From Psychromonas ingrahamii 37 (GTDB lineage Bacteria; Pseudomonadota; Gammaproteobacteria; Enterobacterales; Psychromonadaceae): DNA of 64,000 nucleotides. The position numbers and the translations under genes are program-made. Under the pieces are notes generated by a model that saw only the letters and a program-made list of their open reading frames with translations, made no database searches and was not told the origin of the DNA. Numbering within the stretch: the stretch's first letter is position 1; each line of letters begins with the position of its first letter. The stretch is taken from positions 2,790,001 to 2,854,000 of the forward strand of contig NC_008709.1 in the NCBI RefSeq assembly GCF_000015285.1. Reading direction: 5' to 3'. Below are positions 9,684-18,350 of this stretch, piece by piece.

Positions 9684-9823
9684 CTTAAGGCACCCAAGGC
9701 TGAAAAAAAGATGAGATCAAAGTGAAGGACTCGCCAATAAAAAAGGTTGATGACCTGTATTCTACGTGAATTGAAAGTATGATTATAGGCTAATCCATAA
9801 ACTGTAATTTAATATATGAGCGA
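9684..9823. repeat. Direct duplication, copy 2 (promoter used by the YgbA gene)
   Basis: This is the partner of 8687-8827 and runs directly into the YgbA gene at 9816. The yoaA-proximal end stops after CTTAAGGCACCC, so the copy carries a truncated ghost of the yoaA start. The arrangement fits integration of a circle by single crossover in the shared intergenic region, or a duplication followed by decay. Confidence 0.9.
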
Positions 9824-10214
9824 ACATACTTTACCGGGAAAACTGGGGTTGGAATTTAAGACCATTAAGGCGATGGTGGCTATTTACTGTCAAAAACATC
9901 ACAGTAGTACAGCTCTAATGTCAGGACAAAAAACACTCTGCGCTTGCTATGCTGAATTTATCTTATATGCCAATGAAAAATTAGACCGTTGTCCCTACGG
10001 ACAGAATAAACCGACCTGTAATAAATGCCCTATTCATTGTTATAAAACAGCGCAACGCGAACAGGCCAGAATCATTATGCGTTACGCAGGACCCAGAATG
10101 TTATTAAGTCATCCTATTTTAGCGATAAAACATTTACTTGCAGAGCAGCGGCCAGTGCCGGAAAGTATTCCAGATAAAGCGTCGAATAGGCATATTCGGA
10201 ATGCGGATAAATAG
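9816..10214 (+). CDS. ygbA: YgbA-family (nitrous oxide-stimulated promoter) protein
   Basis: A 132-residue cysteine-rich protein of the YgbA family; in E. coli ygbA is induced by nitrosative stress through NsrR. Cysteine clusters are CACYAEF (about residues 48-54) and CPYGQNKPTCNKCPIHC (about residues 70-86), suggesting a metal or Fe-S site. The C-terminal half has the conserved MRYAGPRMLLSHP. Its ancestral neighbour was yoaA, divergently transcribed, now separated by inserted DNA. Biochemical function is not established to my knowledge. Confidence 0.8.
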   Translation: MSEHTLPGKLGLEFKTIKAMVAIYCQKHHSSTALMSGQKTLCACYAEFILYANEKLDRCPYGQNKPTCNKCPIHCYKTAQREQARIIMRYAGPRMLLSHPILAIKHLLAEQRPVPESIPDKASNRHIRNADK

Positions 10215-10289
10215 TAGCCGCTTTGTTTTATCCTTGCTAGTGCTTGTGATGATTGGTTTCACTTTCATAGATGGGGTTCAGCCCTTTGA

Positions 10290-10440
10290 TCGGTACCGTA
10301 TTCCTTATTCGTAAGCATTCGCTTGTGAGCTTTTAATATAACTTTCATTGTTAGTATTCCGCCCTTGACGGCGTGTAGACGATGAGAAACCGAAACTCAG
10401 TTTCGCAGTTCGAGGGAGTCATGCTCTTTCAACATCAAGA
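10290..10440 (+). repeat. Dispersed repeat family A, copy at 10.3 kb
   Basis: It shares TTATTCGTAAGCATTCGCTT, GTATTCCGCCCTTGACGG and GTGTAGACGATGAGAAACCG with the copies near 9.0 kb and 21.6 kb, ending in GAGTCATGCTCTTTCAAC. It occupies the gap between the YgbA gene and the TIR gene; I see no gene in it. Confidence 0.75.
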
Positions 10441-10501
10441 GCAAAGTAACCAAAAGAGTGCCGTCCGAAACGTTTTTTATTCTTGTCCGCTCAATAACTT
10501 C

Positions 10502-10760
10502 TTAACGCACCGGCTCAGACAGCACATCCATGTGCAGAGCCGAGCCTAATGAAATCAAAGGGCAAGCAGAGCTTACCCGCTCATAAACCTGAACTGCCGT
10601 AAATGACACCGGGCGTCCTGCCCTACGCCTTTCAGGTCGTTGTCGTAAACTCCAACGTTCAAATTTTTCCTGACAAATTTGTCGCTCCATGTTTCCACTT
10701 GCTAAAGGAATTGATTGAGCAATAAAAATGGTTGGAAATTGTCTAGCCGTTTTGGTTTGG
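10502..10760 (-). repeat. Dispersed repeat family B, ~250 bp
   Basis: Read on the minus strand it contains AGCAAGTGGAAACATGGAGC, GAACGTTGGAGTTTACGACA and GACCTGAAAGGCG, nearly as at 20.57-20.79 kb. Shorter relatives occur at 21.35, 28.81, 36.74 and 41.87 kb. An open frame of 89 codons on the minus strand is a by-product of the repeat. Its outer edge (about 10487-10510) resembles half of the attC-like palindrome. Confidence 0.75.
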
Positions 10761-10816
10761 TTATTTATCAAAAAGTTTGGGTACCCCGCTTTTGTCCTTG
10801 TTGAGTAACTTAATTC

Positions 10817-11692
10817 TTAAATCACATCATTCATATCAACAGCATAATCTGCAGTTCTTAATTCTTTTGCCAAAGCAATTTGCCAATTACTTGTATCCAT
10901 TGATGTATAAACAATACCCGAAATGTCGTTAGGGGTTTCAACATTTCCAGTAACAAGAGGACAAACTTTAGAACGACCGAGCTTACCAATAAGGAAACCA
11001 TGCTCAAAAACCACATTTTGCCTTGCGCGACCTGCAAGTTCAGGATTATCCTTGTTTTTACCACCAATATCGCATGGGCTATATATGACGACACCAAAAC
11101 CAACATTGGAAAACGCTTCAATTTTTTCAATAATTGTTTTACTAGCATTAGGTTGCTCATGAATAATTATTGGCTCGAATCCTAATTTCTCAATGAATCG
11201 AGCAACTTCTAATTTTGCAGAATCATCATGACCATGGACTATAAATATTTGTGAATAATTAACATTTTTAGATTTGTCATTTTGAATGGAATTGACTGAA
11301 ATGAGTTCTCTAGATTCTGGAATTAATTCCAATCTTTCAATTATTGACTCAAGACGGTGGCATTTATCTTCTACCTTTACAGTAAAATCATTTCTTTTTT
11401 CACCTAGTGATTTTTCTCCCCTAAGAATACTCATTCCACCTTTGTATCGATTATACTCTAGAAACAATTCTTCTGATGTAAAAAGCCGTTTTAGTAATTG
11501 TTTATTAAAATCATCCCACTTTGCATACTCTTTGCCTGCATCATGTAATTGCTGAGAGTTTTGAATTGTAATTTCTAATAATTCATTACTTTTGTTAATT
11601 CTATCAGTAATTTTTATCTCCGCTTCTTGTTGATTCACTGCTAGCTCAAGAGGAATTACTGTTATTGGTAACGATGCTTTTTTTCTTGCCAT
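10817..11692 (-). CDS. TIR-like effector domain protein (Cap12/Pycsar TIR family)
   Basis: The C-terminal domain, about residues 148-271 of 291, matches the bacterial TIR-like family (Pfam PF10137 as I recall it): IFIVHGHDD, then IIIHEQPNASKTIIEK, VVIYSPCDIGG, and QNVVFEHGFLIGKL with the likely catalytic Glu230. Such domains typically cleave NAD+ when activated in antiphage systems. The N-terminal half is helical and charged and may sense or pair with a partner. I chose ATG 11692 (GGGAG 8 nt upstream) rather than the longer frame from 11779. The gene lies 141 bp downstream of an ATPase gene on the same strand; together they resemble a two-gene defence operon. The activating signal is unknown. 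Confidence 0.85.
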   Translation of the reverse strand: MARKKASLPITVIPLELAVNQQEAEIKITDRINKSNELLEITIQNSQQLHDAGKEYAKWDDFNKQLLKRLFTSEELFLEYNRYKGGMSILRGEKSLGEKRNDFTVKVEDKCHRLESIIERLELIPESRELISVNSIQNDKSKNVNYSQIFIVHGHDDSAKLEVARFIEKLGFEPIIIHEQPNASKTIIEKIEAFSNVGFGVVIYSPCDIGGKNKDNPELAGRARQNVVFEHGFLIGKLGRSKVCPLVTGNVETPNDISGIVYTSMDTSNWQIALAKELRTADYAVDMNDVI

Positions 11693-11833
11693 AAATACTC
11701 CCATGCATGAAATAAGTTTAGTCGCCGTGTTCACCAGCGAGTAAGTTGGTGCTGTTTTTACCGATTTTTCTTTTAGCAAAAATGCGATAACTGTCTCTAG
11801 TACGAATGCAACGTCTCGTTATGTTGCGACATC

Positions 11834-13348
11834 TCAGTCAGTCAATTCTAATTCCAACGGTGCTTTAAGCTCACAAATTCTTTGACTAAAACTACCAAGA
11901 TCTAATTTGGGAGCTGATCGTATTTTATCTACTCTATGATGTTCATCTTTTTGGCCCGGCTCAACCTGATGAAAGCCTCTTGGATTGGCATTGGGGAATA
12001 AACCTATATCTAACATGTAAGCAGAATAACGAGTTCCATCACTATTTGATGCGCTAATATTAGGATTTACCAAATGAAGAAACCGTAAATCTACTAATTC
12101 TTTAATGGCTTGATTAATTTGAGGGTGGTTTTGAACTTCTGAATTTGAAAGGAGGAATGCATTCCATTTTTTATTATCAATTATGTCCCCTTTAATTATC
12201 CATAAATAATGCTCAAGCAAAACATCTTCATTTGCTGCATCTTTTTTGAAGTGTTCCATCTTATTTGCAACACTTTCAATAGCTTTCTCAATAACGTTTG
12301 GTTTTGAAATTGATTTTCCGCCACCAAGTGATGGACCTAAGGAAATCAGAAGGCTAAAAAAATCTCTCGGCACTCCGCCTGATGCTAGACATAAAAATCT
12401 AAATGCATTATCAGTTATCAATTTACTATAGTCGATTTCAACGCCAACTTTCTCATTAATATGCTTTAGTAATTTTTTCATGAAAGTTACTAAAGCATCA
12501 AAATCTTGAAGACTATAGTCGAGATTTAGCGGTTGCGCGTCATGAGGGATCTCTACACCAATATAGCTGCTATCTTGAACATAAAGTTTACTTCGATGCT
12601 TTATAGTAGCGACTTTAAGATATAAAGGAGTATTCTTTGATACTCTATGAAAAAAATCTAAAAAATAGGGTTGCTCATCCTTCCTTATAAAATAAAAGTC
12701 ATCTAGTATCAGGTAGATATCCTTACCAATAAACGCCGCCACCTCAGAAAACAGCTCTTTAATATCGGTTAATTTATTCTTTAAAATATCAAGCTTATCG
12801 ATTTTAATTTGTTTTGATGTTTCTATCTCTTCAGATGCTTCAGAACCTGACTCAAACCCACTTCCTCCAACTTTACCTTTCCCCTTACCAAAAACCTTAC
12901 CAGCCTTTGTTTCTTTGAAGGACTTATCATATTCATCAGGATCGATTAATTTCTCATCAAGTGTTTTTATTTGCTTTGTAAGCTTTCTCTTTAAAGGTAA
13001 TGCTTTCATCCAGTATGCTAGTGCGTATTTACCGTGCACTTTCTTCACAATAGGCAAAAGTTGCCTAAGTATTGATTTCTGAACTTGAATAATTGAGTTT
13101 GGAAAACTTATATCTTTAAAATCTTCCATATTTACACTAATACAAGAAAATTCACTCCTTTGCCCTAAAGATTTAAGCAGTAGTGACTTACCAGAACCTC
13201 GACGTCCAAAGATTATGTGATTTTGCCTAATACTAAGACGATCAATGTTGCCTTGTGCATCAAGGTATTCAATTGAAGTTTGGTCCGTTACGCGCATATT
13301 CTCTTCGATATATCTTAGAACTTTTACGATATCATCTGTATTATTCAT
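11834..13348 (-). CDS. P-loop ATPase, probable sensor partner of the TIR effector
   Basis: A 504-residue ATPase with Walker A GRRGSGKS (residues 48-55) and Walker B LILDD (about 213-217), arranged as in ORC/Cdc6-like or STAND-like AAA+ proteins. A Gly/Lys/Glu-rich flexible insert lies at about 149-175, and the C-terminal third probably holds winged-helix modules. It starts 24 bp after a gap rich in repeats and is followed by the TIR gene. The pairing of a P-loop sensor with a TIR NADase is a recurring antiphage layout, but I do not recognise this pair as a named system. Base composition is AT-rich. Confidence 0.8.
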   Translation of the reverse strand: MNNTDDIVKVLRYIEENMRVTDQTSIEYLDAQGNIDRLSIRQNHIIFGRRGSGKSLLLKSLGQRSEFSCISVNMEDFKDISFPNSIIQVQKSILRQLLPIVKKVHGKYALAYWMKALPLKRKLTKQIKTLDEKLIDPDEYDKSFKETKAGKVFGKGKGKVGGSGFESGSEASEEIETSKQIKIDKLDILKNKLTDIKELFSEVAAFIGKDIYLILDDFYFIRKDEQPYFLDFFHRVSKNTPLYLKVATIKHRSKLYVQDSSYIGVEIPHDAQPLNLDYSLQDFDALVTFMKKLLKHINEKVGVEIDYSKLITDNAFRFLCLASGGVPRDFFSLLISLGPSLGGGKSISKPNVIEKAIESVANKMEHFKKDAANEDVLLEHYLWIIKGDIIDNKKWNAFLLSNSEVQNHPQINQAIKELVDLRFLHLVNPNISASNSDGTRYSAYMLDIGLFPNANPRGFHQVEPGQKDEHHRVDKIRSAPKLDLGSFSQRICELKAPLELELTD

Positions 13349-13543
13349 TTGCTTCCTATATACGCTTAGAAAAAAGACAGGGCTACTTTTGCTTTAGTTG
13401 ATACGCTTTAAGCATGGCATAGCGACCATCTCAGCACCCAAACCTTTTTTAGGCTAACAATCTGATTTTTAACAATTTAATAAGTTTATGTCCGAAAGTT
13501 TTTTAATACAGCACTTTTGGCTGTGTTGCCGCAAAGCGGCTTA

Positions 13544-13644
13544 GTTCAACAAAAAGTTTATACGGAATAAAAACAATTGGCTACGTTTCGCTTCGTTTAA
13601 CATTTTAGAAAACAATTTTTTGTCTGCTTCAGCTGGCGTTATAT
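13544..13644 (-). repeat. attC-like imperfect palindrome (copy 2)
   Basis: About 101 bp with outer GTTCAAC (fits RYYYAAC) and GTTATAT (near GTTRRRY). The inner arms ACGGAATAAAAACAATTGG and AAAACAATTTTTTGTCTGC pair imperfectly. On the minus strand it begins 15 bp after the stop codon of the 120-residue gene, where an integron cassette would carry its attC. The gap 13349-13658 otherwise holds only a TTTTGGCTGTG-type repeat. The outer box is not perfect, so confidence is moderate. Confidence 0.45.
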
Positions 13645-13658
13645 TGTCATCTACATGC

Positions 13659-14021
13659 TTATACAGTGATAATTTTAGGTTTTAACTTACTCTCTAAAGA
13701 ATACTGCTTTTTAGGATTTCCTTGAGCTCTGGTCCTATGATTACAAACTCTGCCTGTAGCATACTTGCGAGCGTTCTCCTGCACCTTTATTCTGCAGTTC
13801 CCTTCAAATAACACAAAGCCTAATTCATTTGGATCTCCATTTATATTGAATAGTGGCCTAAAGCTTGTGTTAAATGTAGTAGTAGCATTACCATGAAAAT
13901 TGGGGTTTACAATAATTGAGATTAGTTCATCTTTTGACGTTGCTTTTAAAAATTGAGTGTTTCCCGTGCAATAACTCTTCTTTTTAATAATATGAGTTAG
14001 AACCATCATTTGATATGACAT
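13659..14021 (-). CDS. Hypothetical 120-residue protein
   Basis: Not recognised. The product is basic at its C-terminus (SLESKLKPK), has no signal peptide or membrane segment, and contains a NPNFHGNATTTFNTSFRP stretch that suggests a beta-rich fold. The AAGGATT motif 5 nt before the ATG supports translation. It lies directly upstream of an attC-like palindrome and in line with the ATPase-TIR pair, so it could be a gene-cassette protein. Confidence 0.5.
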   Translation of the reverse strand: MSYQMMVLTHIIKKKSYCTGNTQFLKATSKDELISIIVNPNFHGNATTTFNTSFRPLFNINGDPNELGFVLFEGNCRIKVQENARKYATGRVCNHRTRAQGNPKKQYSLESKLKPKIITV

Positions 14022-14613
14022 AGGGTAATCCTTATAATTTACGTTTATTATATTTTTATTTTATCTCACAACCTTATGATAAATGTCAACTAATTTAAGT
14101 GAAGCAAGAAAAGGCTGGACATCCATACTTCCGTGCCATTCGAACAATAGCCGTGTGGTAAGGTCTTTCATTAAATATTCGCCAACAATGATGGGTCGCT
14201 AAGTTAAATCAGGTAGTTGAAAAATTGAGCTTTAAGCACACAACCAGCGTTGGCAGTTTGCTGCACCGTGGCGGCGCTTTCTGTCTAAATTTTCACAGTA
14301 TTCAGTTAAAAAATACTAACCATGCCACCCATTTTTCTATTGAGCACGAGATACTATGGCGTCTTTAATATAACGCCCACAGAATCAATAAACTTGCTAA
14401 CCATGCCACCCATTTTTATAAAAAATAACATAGCCTCTTTCAGCATTCATTTTGATAGAATTTTATGACCATTCATACGCATCAATTGAACTTATTTTAA
14501 TAAACTGGGCTCTAGATTGTGAAATATGAGGAATATGACTGTTTTAAACCAGTAGAAGAAGCTTGATATCAATCAAGCAGAAAATGACTTACAGGTAGTT
14601 GAAAAATTGAGCT
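14022..14613. other. Gap with repeats: family C motif, REP copies and a 98-bp transposase-end duplicate
   Basis: No gene is seen. It contains a family C motif (GGCTGGACATCCAT near 14112), one REP unit (14171-14210), a near-exact 98-bp copy (14211-14308, two mismatches) of the transposase 3' end at 14593-14690, and two copies of a 21-bp motif starting CTAACCATGCCACCCATTTT (14316-14336 and 14397-14417). Confidence 0.75.
14171..14210 (-). repeat. REP unit, left copy
   Basis: A 40-bp unit (TTAAATATTCGCCAACAATG, then GATGGGTCGCTAAGTTAAATC) matching the tandem pair at 15641-15720 with one mismatch. It lies beyond the 3' end of the REP-associated transposase gene. Confidence 0.8.
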
Positions 14614-15594
14614 TTAAGCACACAACCAGCGTTGGCAGTTTGCTGCGCCGTGGCGGCGCTTTCTGTCTAAATGTTCACAGTATTCAGTTAATGCCGGTAA
14701 GGCACCCACCGCCCCTTTAAATAAATGACCAAATTCGGTGGTGATTTTAAGCCAGTTCTCTGCAGGAATATTAAGTCTATTGAGGATATCTTGACTGCTT
14801 GAACTAATGGCACCACGTTTATCTTCTCGTATAATTCGACCAGTATCTTCAACAAGCACAATGTAATCCATCACACTGAACATCAACCCGTCAGGTATAT
14901 TAAGGCGTTCATCGCCTACAAACGGCAGTAATTCTGCAGGTTGCTCTCCTTTTATGGCTGAGTGAATTCGACGCTGAATGCTGGTGTAATCTGAGGTTTC
15001 AAGGGTTGTCGCCATCTTGGCGCGAATCGGGTTTAAATCAACATACGCCATACAAGCCAGTATCGCTGCTTCATCAAGTAATGCCTGGGATTTAAAGCGT
15101 CCTTCCCAGAAGCGACCAGTACAGTTGTCTTCTTTATTGGCCTGTCTGGCAATCGGCTCACTGAGTGAGCGCATAAACCAACTGATGTCGATTAAGCGAT
15201 GACGATATTCGGTAATGCAGTTAAGAACAGTTTCAAGCTCAAGCCCATGAAGGTCTTCACCTTTAACAAATTTCTGCGTCAGTAACGTGCCTTTAAAGCC
15301 TTTATGCCATTGAACAAGCACTGCTTTATCAGACCAGCTATTGGCTTTATCGGCATTCACTTTAAGGACAATATGCAAGTGATTACTCATCACTGCATAG
15401 GCACAGATATCAATCGCAAAGATAGTCGCAAGCTCAATAATGCGAGAGTCAACCCACTCTCGACGATGTTCATAGTTCTCACCAGTTGTGTTATCAATGC
15501 CACATAAAAATGCTTTACGTACAACACGTGAGCAGCAGTGATAATAAGGTGTGTCATCTAAGCTCACTATCGTTTGTCTTGGTCTGGCCATCAT
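14614..15594 (-). mobile_element. REP-associated tyrosine transposase (RAYT)
   Basis: A 326-residue IS200-like Y1 transposase of the RAYT group, single-copy enzymes thought to spread REP sequences. The start (ARPRQTIVSLDDTPYYHCCS) is characteristic, and the metal-binding HUH motif is visible as MSNHLHIVLKV. Further conserved blocks are NCTGRFWEGRFKSQAL and YVDLNPIRA. A good AGGTAATAA ribosome-binding region precedes the ATG. REP units flank it on both sides, and its last ~98 bp are duplicated downstream. The gene appears intact. Confidence 0.9.
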
Positions 15595-15640
15595 TTATTA
15601 CCTGCAAGTAAACAAAGGTAACTAAAGACTAGACCAGTGC

Positions 15641-15720
15641 TTAAATATTCGCCAACAATGATGGGTGGCTAAGTTAAATCATAAATATTCGCCAACAATG
15701 ATGGGTGGCTAAGTTAAATC
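15641..15720 (-). repeat. Tandem pair of 40-bp REP units
   Basis: Two consecutive, nearly identical 40-bp copies, each containing GCCAACAATGATGGGTGGCT, lie upstream of the transposase gene, 46 bp from its start. With the unit at 14171 they bracket the gene and are likely transposase substrates. Confidence 0.85.
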
Positions 15721-15862
15721 AATGACGTTCTACATGCGTTAACAATCTTTTCAATATGTATCAACACAGGGTTTATCTTCCATAATCAACAGTGTCAGAA
15801 ACGTTAAAGTAGTGTGTTAACAACGTTCACCGCTATTATCCCTTTGTCGACGAAAAATCCAT

Positions 15863-18334
15863 CTACTGATCTTCACCGCTTAGTCTTGTATTCGTTATAT
15901 TTTTCCAGGCAAAAATTTCATTGATTGGCTGTGGTTTACCAATGTGATATCCCTGGGCAAAATCAACACCTATATCTTTTAATAACATCAATATCTTCGC
16001 ATTTTCAACAAACTCAGCAATAGTAATTTTTCCGGTTAAATCCGCAATTTGCTTAATACTACGAACCATCGCACAATCAACTGTGTCGTTTTCCATATCT
16101 TTCACAAACTGTCCGTCAATTTTCAAATAATCAACTGGAAGTTTTTTAAGATAAGCCATTGATGACATACCACTGCCAAAATCATCGAGGGATATTTTCG
16201 CACCGCGCTGATGAACCATCGCAATAAACTCAGTGGCGATATCCAGATTCTCGATTGCTGCTGTCTCAGTAATTTCGAATGAAATTTTTTGTACGGGTAC
16301 CTGAGCGTGATCCAATGCCTCGATCAAAAATTGATGAAAATCACGATCACCAACCGAATTTCCAGATAAGTTTACGGCAATAATATGAACTTTTTCCAAC
16401 TCATCGGCATGGGTTTTCATCCACTTTAATACGTTATTTACCACCCAATGATCGATTTGCGTGGCTAAGCCAAATTGTTCAGCGGAAGCCATAAATACCG
16501 CAGGCGAGACCAGCGCTCCACCGGTCTCACGTAAGCGCAACAGAACCTCAAAATGTAGTCCTTGTTCTGCTTGTTCATCCAGTGCCATAATGGGTTGGGC
16601 AAAAAGTTCAAAGCGATTCTCATCAATGGCTTGTTGCAAGCGTGATGCCCACTGCATCTGATCTCGCTGCTCCATGACAGTTTTGTCTAAATCTGTATAC
16701 ATGTGCACCCGCCCGCGACCTTCATGTTTCGCAGCGAAACAGGCGATTTCTCCAGCCTGTTGCGCTGCTTCGGCATTATCCCATCTCCCATCCAAAGGCA
16801 CTACGCCTATGCTGGCACCAACATGATAAAATTTATCTTTGTGATGAAAACGAATTTGTGCGATTTTGTCACAAACGTCTTGAGCTATTTGTTTAGCTGC
16901 TTGCAGATCACTGCTCTGAAATAAAATAGCAAATTCATCCCCCCCTATACGCGCCACCAGATCTTTAGCACGCACGGTTTGAGTAAGTACCACCGAAATC
17001 TCTTTCAATAGAGTGTCTCCAGCAAAGTGTCCACAGCTGTCATTGATGAGTTTAAACTGATCCAAATCGATGCAACACAATACATGTGCAACACCAGGAG
17101 AAATTGATGACTCAAACATTTCAAGTAACATCCGATCAAATTCTCTGCGGTTCGCAAGTCCAGTCAAATGATCATGACTGGCACGATGATACGCCACTTC
17201 CTCCCTCAGTCTTTTTTGGCCGGTCACATCACGAAAAACCATAACGACACCGATTATTACATCACCAGGGGCAAAAATCGGTGCTGCAGATTTCTCTACC
17301 CAATACTCATTACCATCCTTACTGAGCAATACTGTGTCGCAAACTGGCCCAACAATGGCACGCTCGTCCAGACAACGAGCAATGGCGGTCTTTGCCACCA
17401 GCCGAGTATGTTGATTAATGATGTTAAACACCCTGGTTACGGGTTGACCTATGGCGTCGGCCAGCGCCCAGCCAGTTAGGTGCTCTGCAATGGGATTGAT
17501 ATACTCGACTACTTGCTGTTCATTGGTAGTAATAACCGCATCACCGATAGAACTTAGCGTCACCCGCGTCCGTTCAAATTCATTGGACAACGTAAGTTCC
17601 AATGCTTTTCGCTCGGTAATATCGTTAATATAACCGTGCCATAGTGTACTGCCATTGGCCCGGGCTTCAGGGGTGGCATTCCCCTCCAGCCAGCGGATGC
17701 CAGCTTTGGGTAAAACCACCCGATATTGTTGATGCCATACAGTGAGGTTTTTGGCAGAATCGGCAATCTGCTGATGGATCGCTTCTACATCATCCAAGTG
17801 AATGCGTTTAAAGGCTAAATCTGCGTCTTTTTTTAACTGTAGTGGGCTTAACTCATAGACATTACGTATTCCCTCACTCGCGTAAGGAAAACGGGAACTA
17901 CCGTCTGCACAGAGCAAAAATTGGTAGAGGGCACCGGGAACTTGTTCGGTTGCTTTTTTTATATTAAACAATTCATCTTCCAGACGCTTGCGTTCATTGA
18001 CACGAATGACTACACATTCGGTATAGCTCTCTGCGTCCACATTTCGTCGCACGGCATTAAAAATGACCGGAATATCGATCCCCTTTGCGCCAGCCAGAGA
18101 CATGGAAATCTCTTCAATATGACCCTGAACATGCAAGACTGTCATCACTTGCAGATGAAACAGCAAACGGTTGGATGATGTCAGCAACACATCCAAATTT
18201 TTACCCACTAAGTCTGGCAAAGTAAGGTCAAGCATAGTGGCTAAGGTTTGATTAGCCGTCATTATCTTTAAGCTGTTATCAAAGATAAACAAGCCACAGG
18301 GTGCCTCATGAAGATTAAATTTTGAAATGTCCAC
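15863..18334 (-). CDS. PAS-PAS-PAS-GGDEF-EAL cyclic-di-GMP protein
   Basis: An 823-residue cytoplasmic c-di-GMP turnover protein. Three PAS domains lie at about 5-115, 135-240 and 250-370. GGDEF follows at about 388-545 with intact RIGGDEF and an inhibitory I-site RAKD five residues upstream. EAL follows at about 560-805, with FEVLLRL in the EAL position, DDFGSGMSSM and the KIDGQFVKD block. Both catalytic domains look active. No membrane segment is seen. The start is GTG, 16 bp after the stop of an RsbQ-like hydrolase gene, so the two are cotranscribed; the hydrolase probably feeds a ligand signal to a PAS domain. Confidence 0.92.
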   Translation of the reverse strand: MDISKFNLHEAPCGLFIFDNSLKIMTANQTLATMLDLTLPDLVGKNLDVLLTSSNRLLFHLQVMTVLHVQGHIEEISMSLAGAKGIDIPVIFNAVRRNVDAESYTECVVIRVNERKRLEDELFNIKKATEQVPGALYQFLLCADGSSRFPYASEGIRNVYELSPLQLKKDADLAFKRIHLDDVEAIHQQIADSAKNLTVWHQQYRVVLPKAGIRWLEGNATPEARANGSTLWHGYINDITERKALELTLSNEFERTRVTLSSIGDAVITTNEQQVVEYINPIAEHLTGWALADAIGQPVTRVFNIINQHTRLVAKTAIARCLDERAIVGPVCDTVLLSKDGNEYWVEKSAAPIFAPGDVIIGVVMVFRDVTGQKRLREEVAYHRASHDHLTGLANRREFDRMLLEMFESSISPGVAHVLCCIDLDQFKLINDSCGHFAGDTLLKEISVVLTQTVRAKDLVARIGGDEFAILFQSSDLQAAKQIAQDVCDKIAQIRFHHKDKFYHVGASIGVVPLDGRWDNAEAAQQAGEIACFAAKHEGRGRVHMYTDLDKTVMEQRDQMQWASRLQQAIDENRFELFAQPIMALDEQAEQGLHFEVLLRLRETGGALVSPAVFMASAEQFGLATQIDHWVVNNVLKWMKTHADELEKVHIIAVNLSGNSVGDRDFHQFLIEALDHAQVPVQKISFEITETAAIENLDIATEFIAMVHQRGAKISLDDFGSGMSSMAYLKKLPVDYLKIDGQFVKDMENDTVDCAMVRSIKQIADLTGKITIAEFVENAKILMLLKDIGVDFAQGYHIGKPQPINEIFAWKNITNTRLSGEDQ

Positions 18335-18350
18335 TTTAAATATCCACTCT

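Noticed and set aside
10502-10771. 89-codon minus-strand frame beside the TIR gene
   Set aside because: It coincides with a dispersed repeat (family B) whose other copies do not keep the frame.
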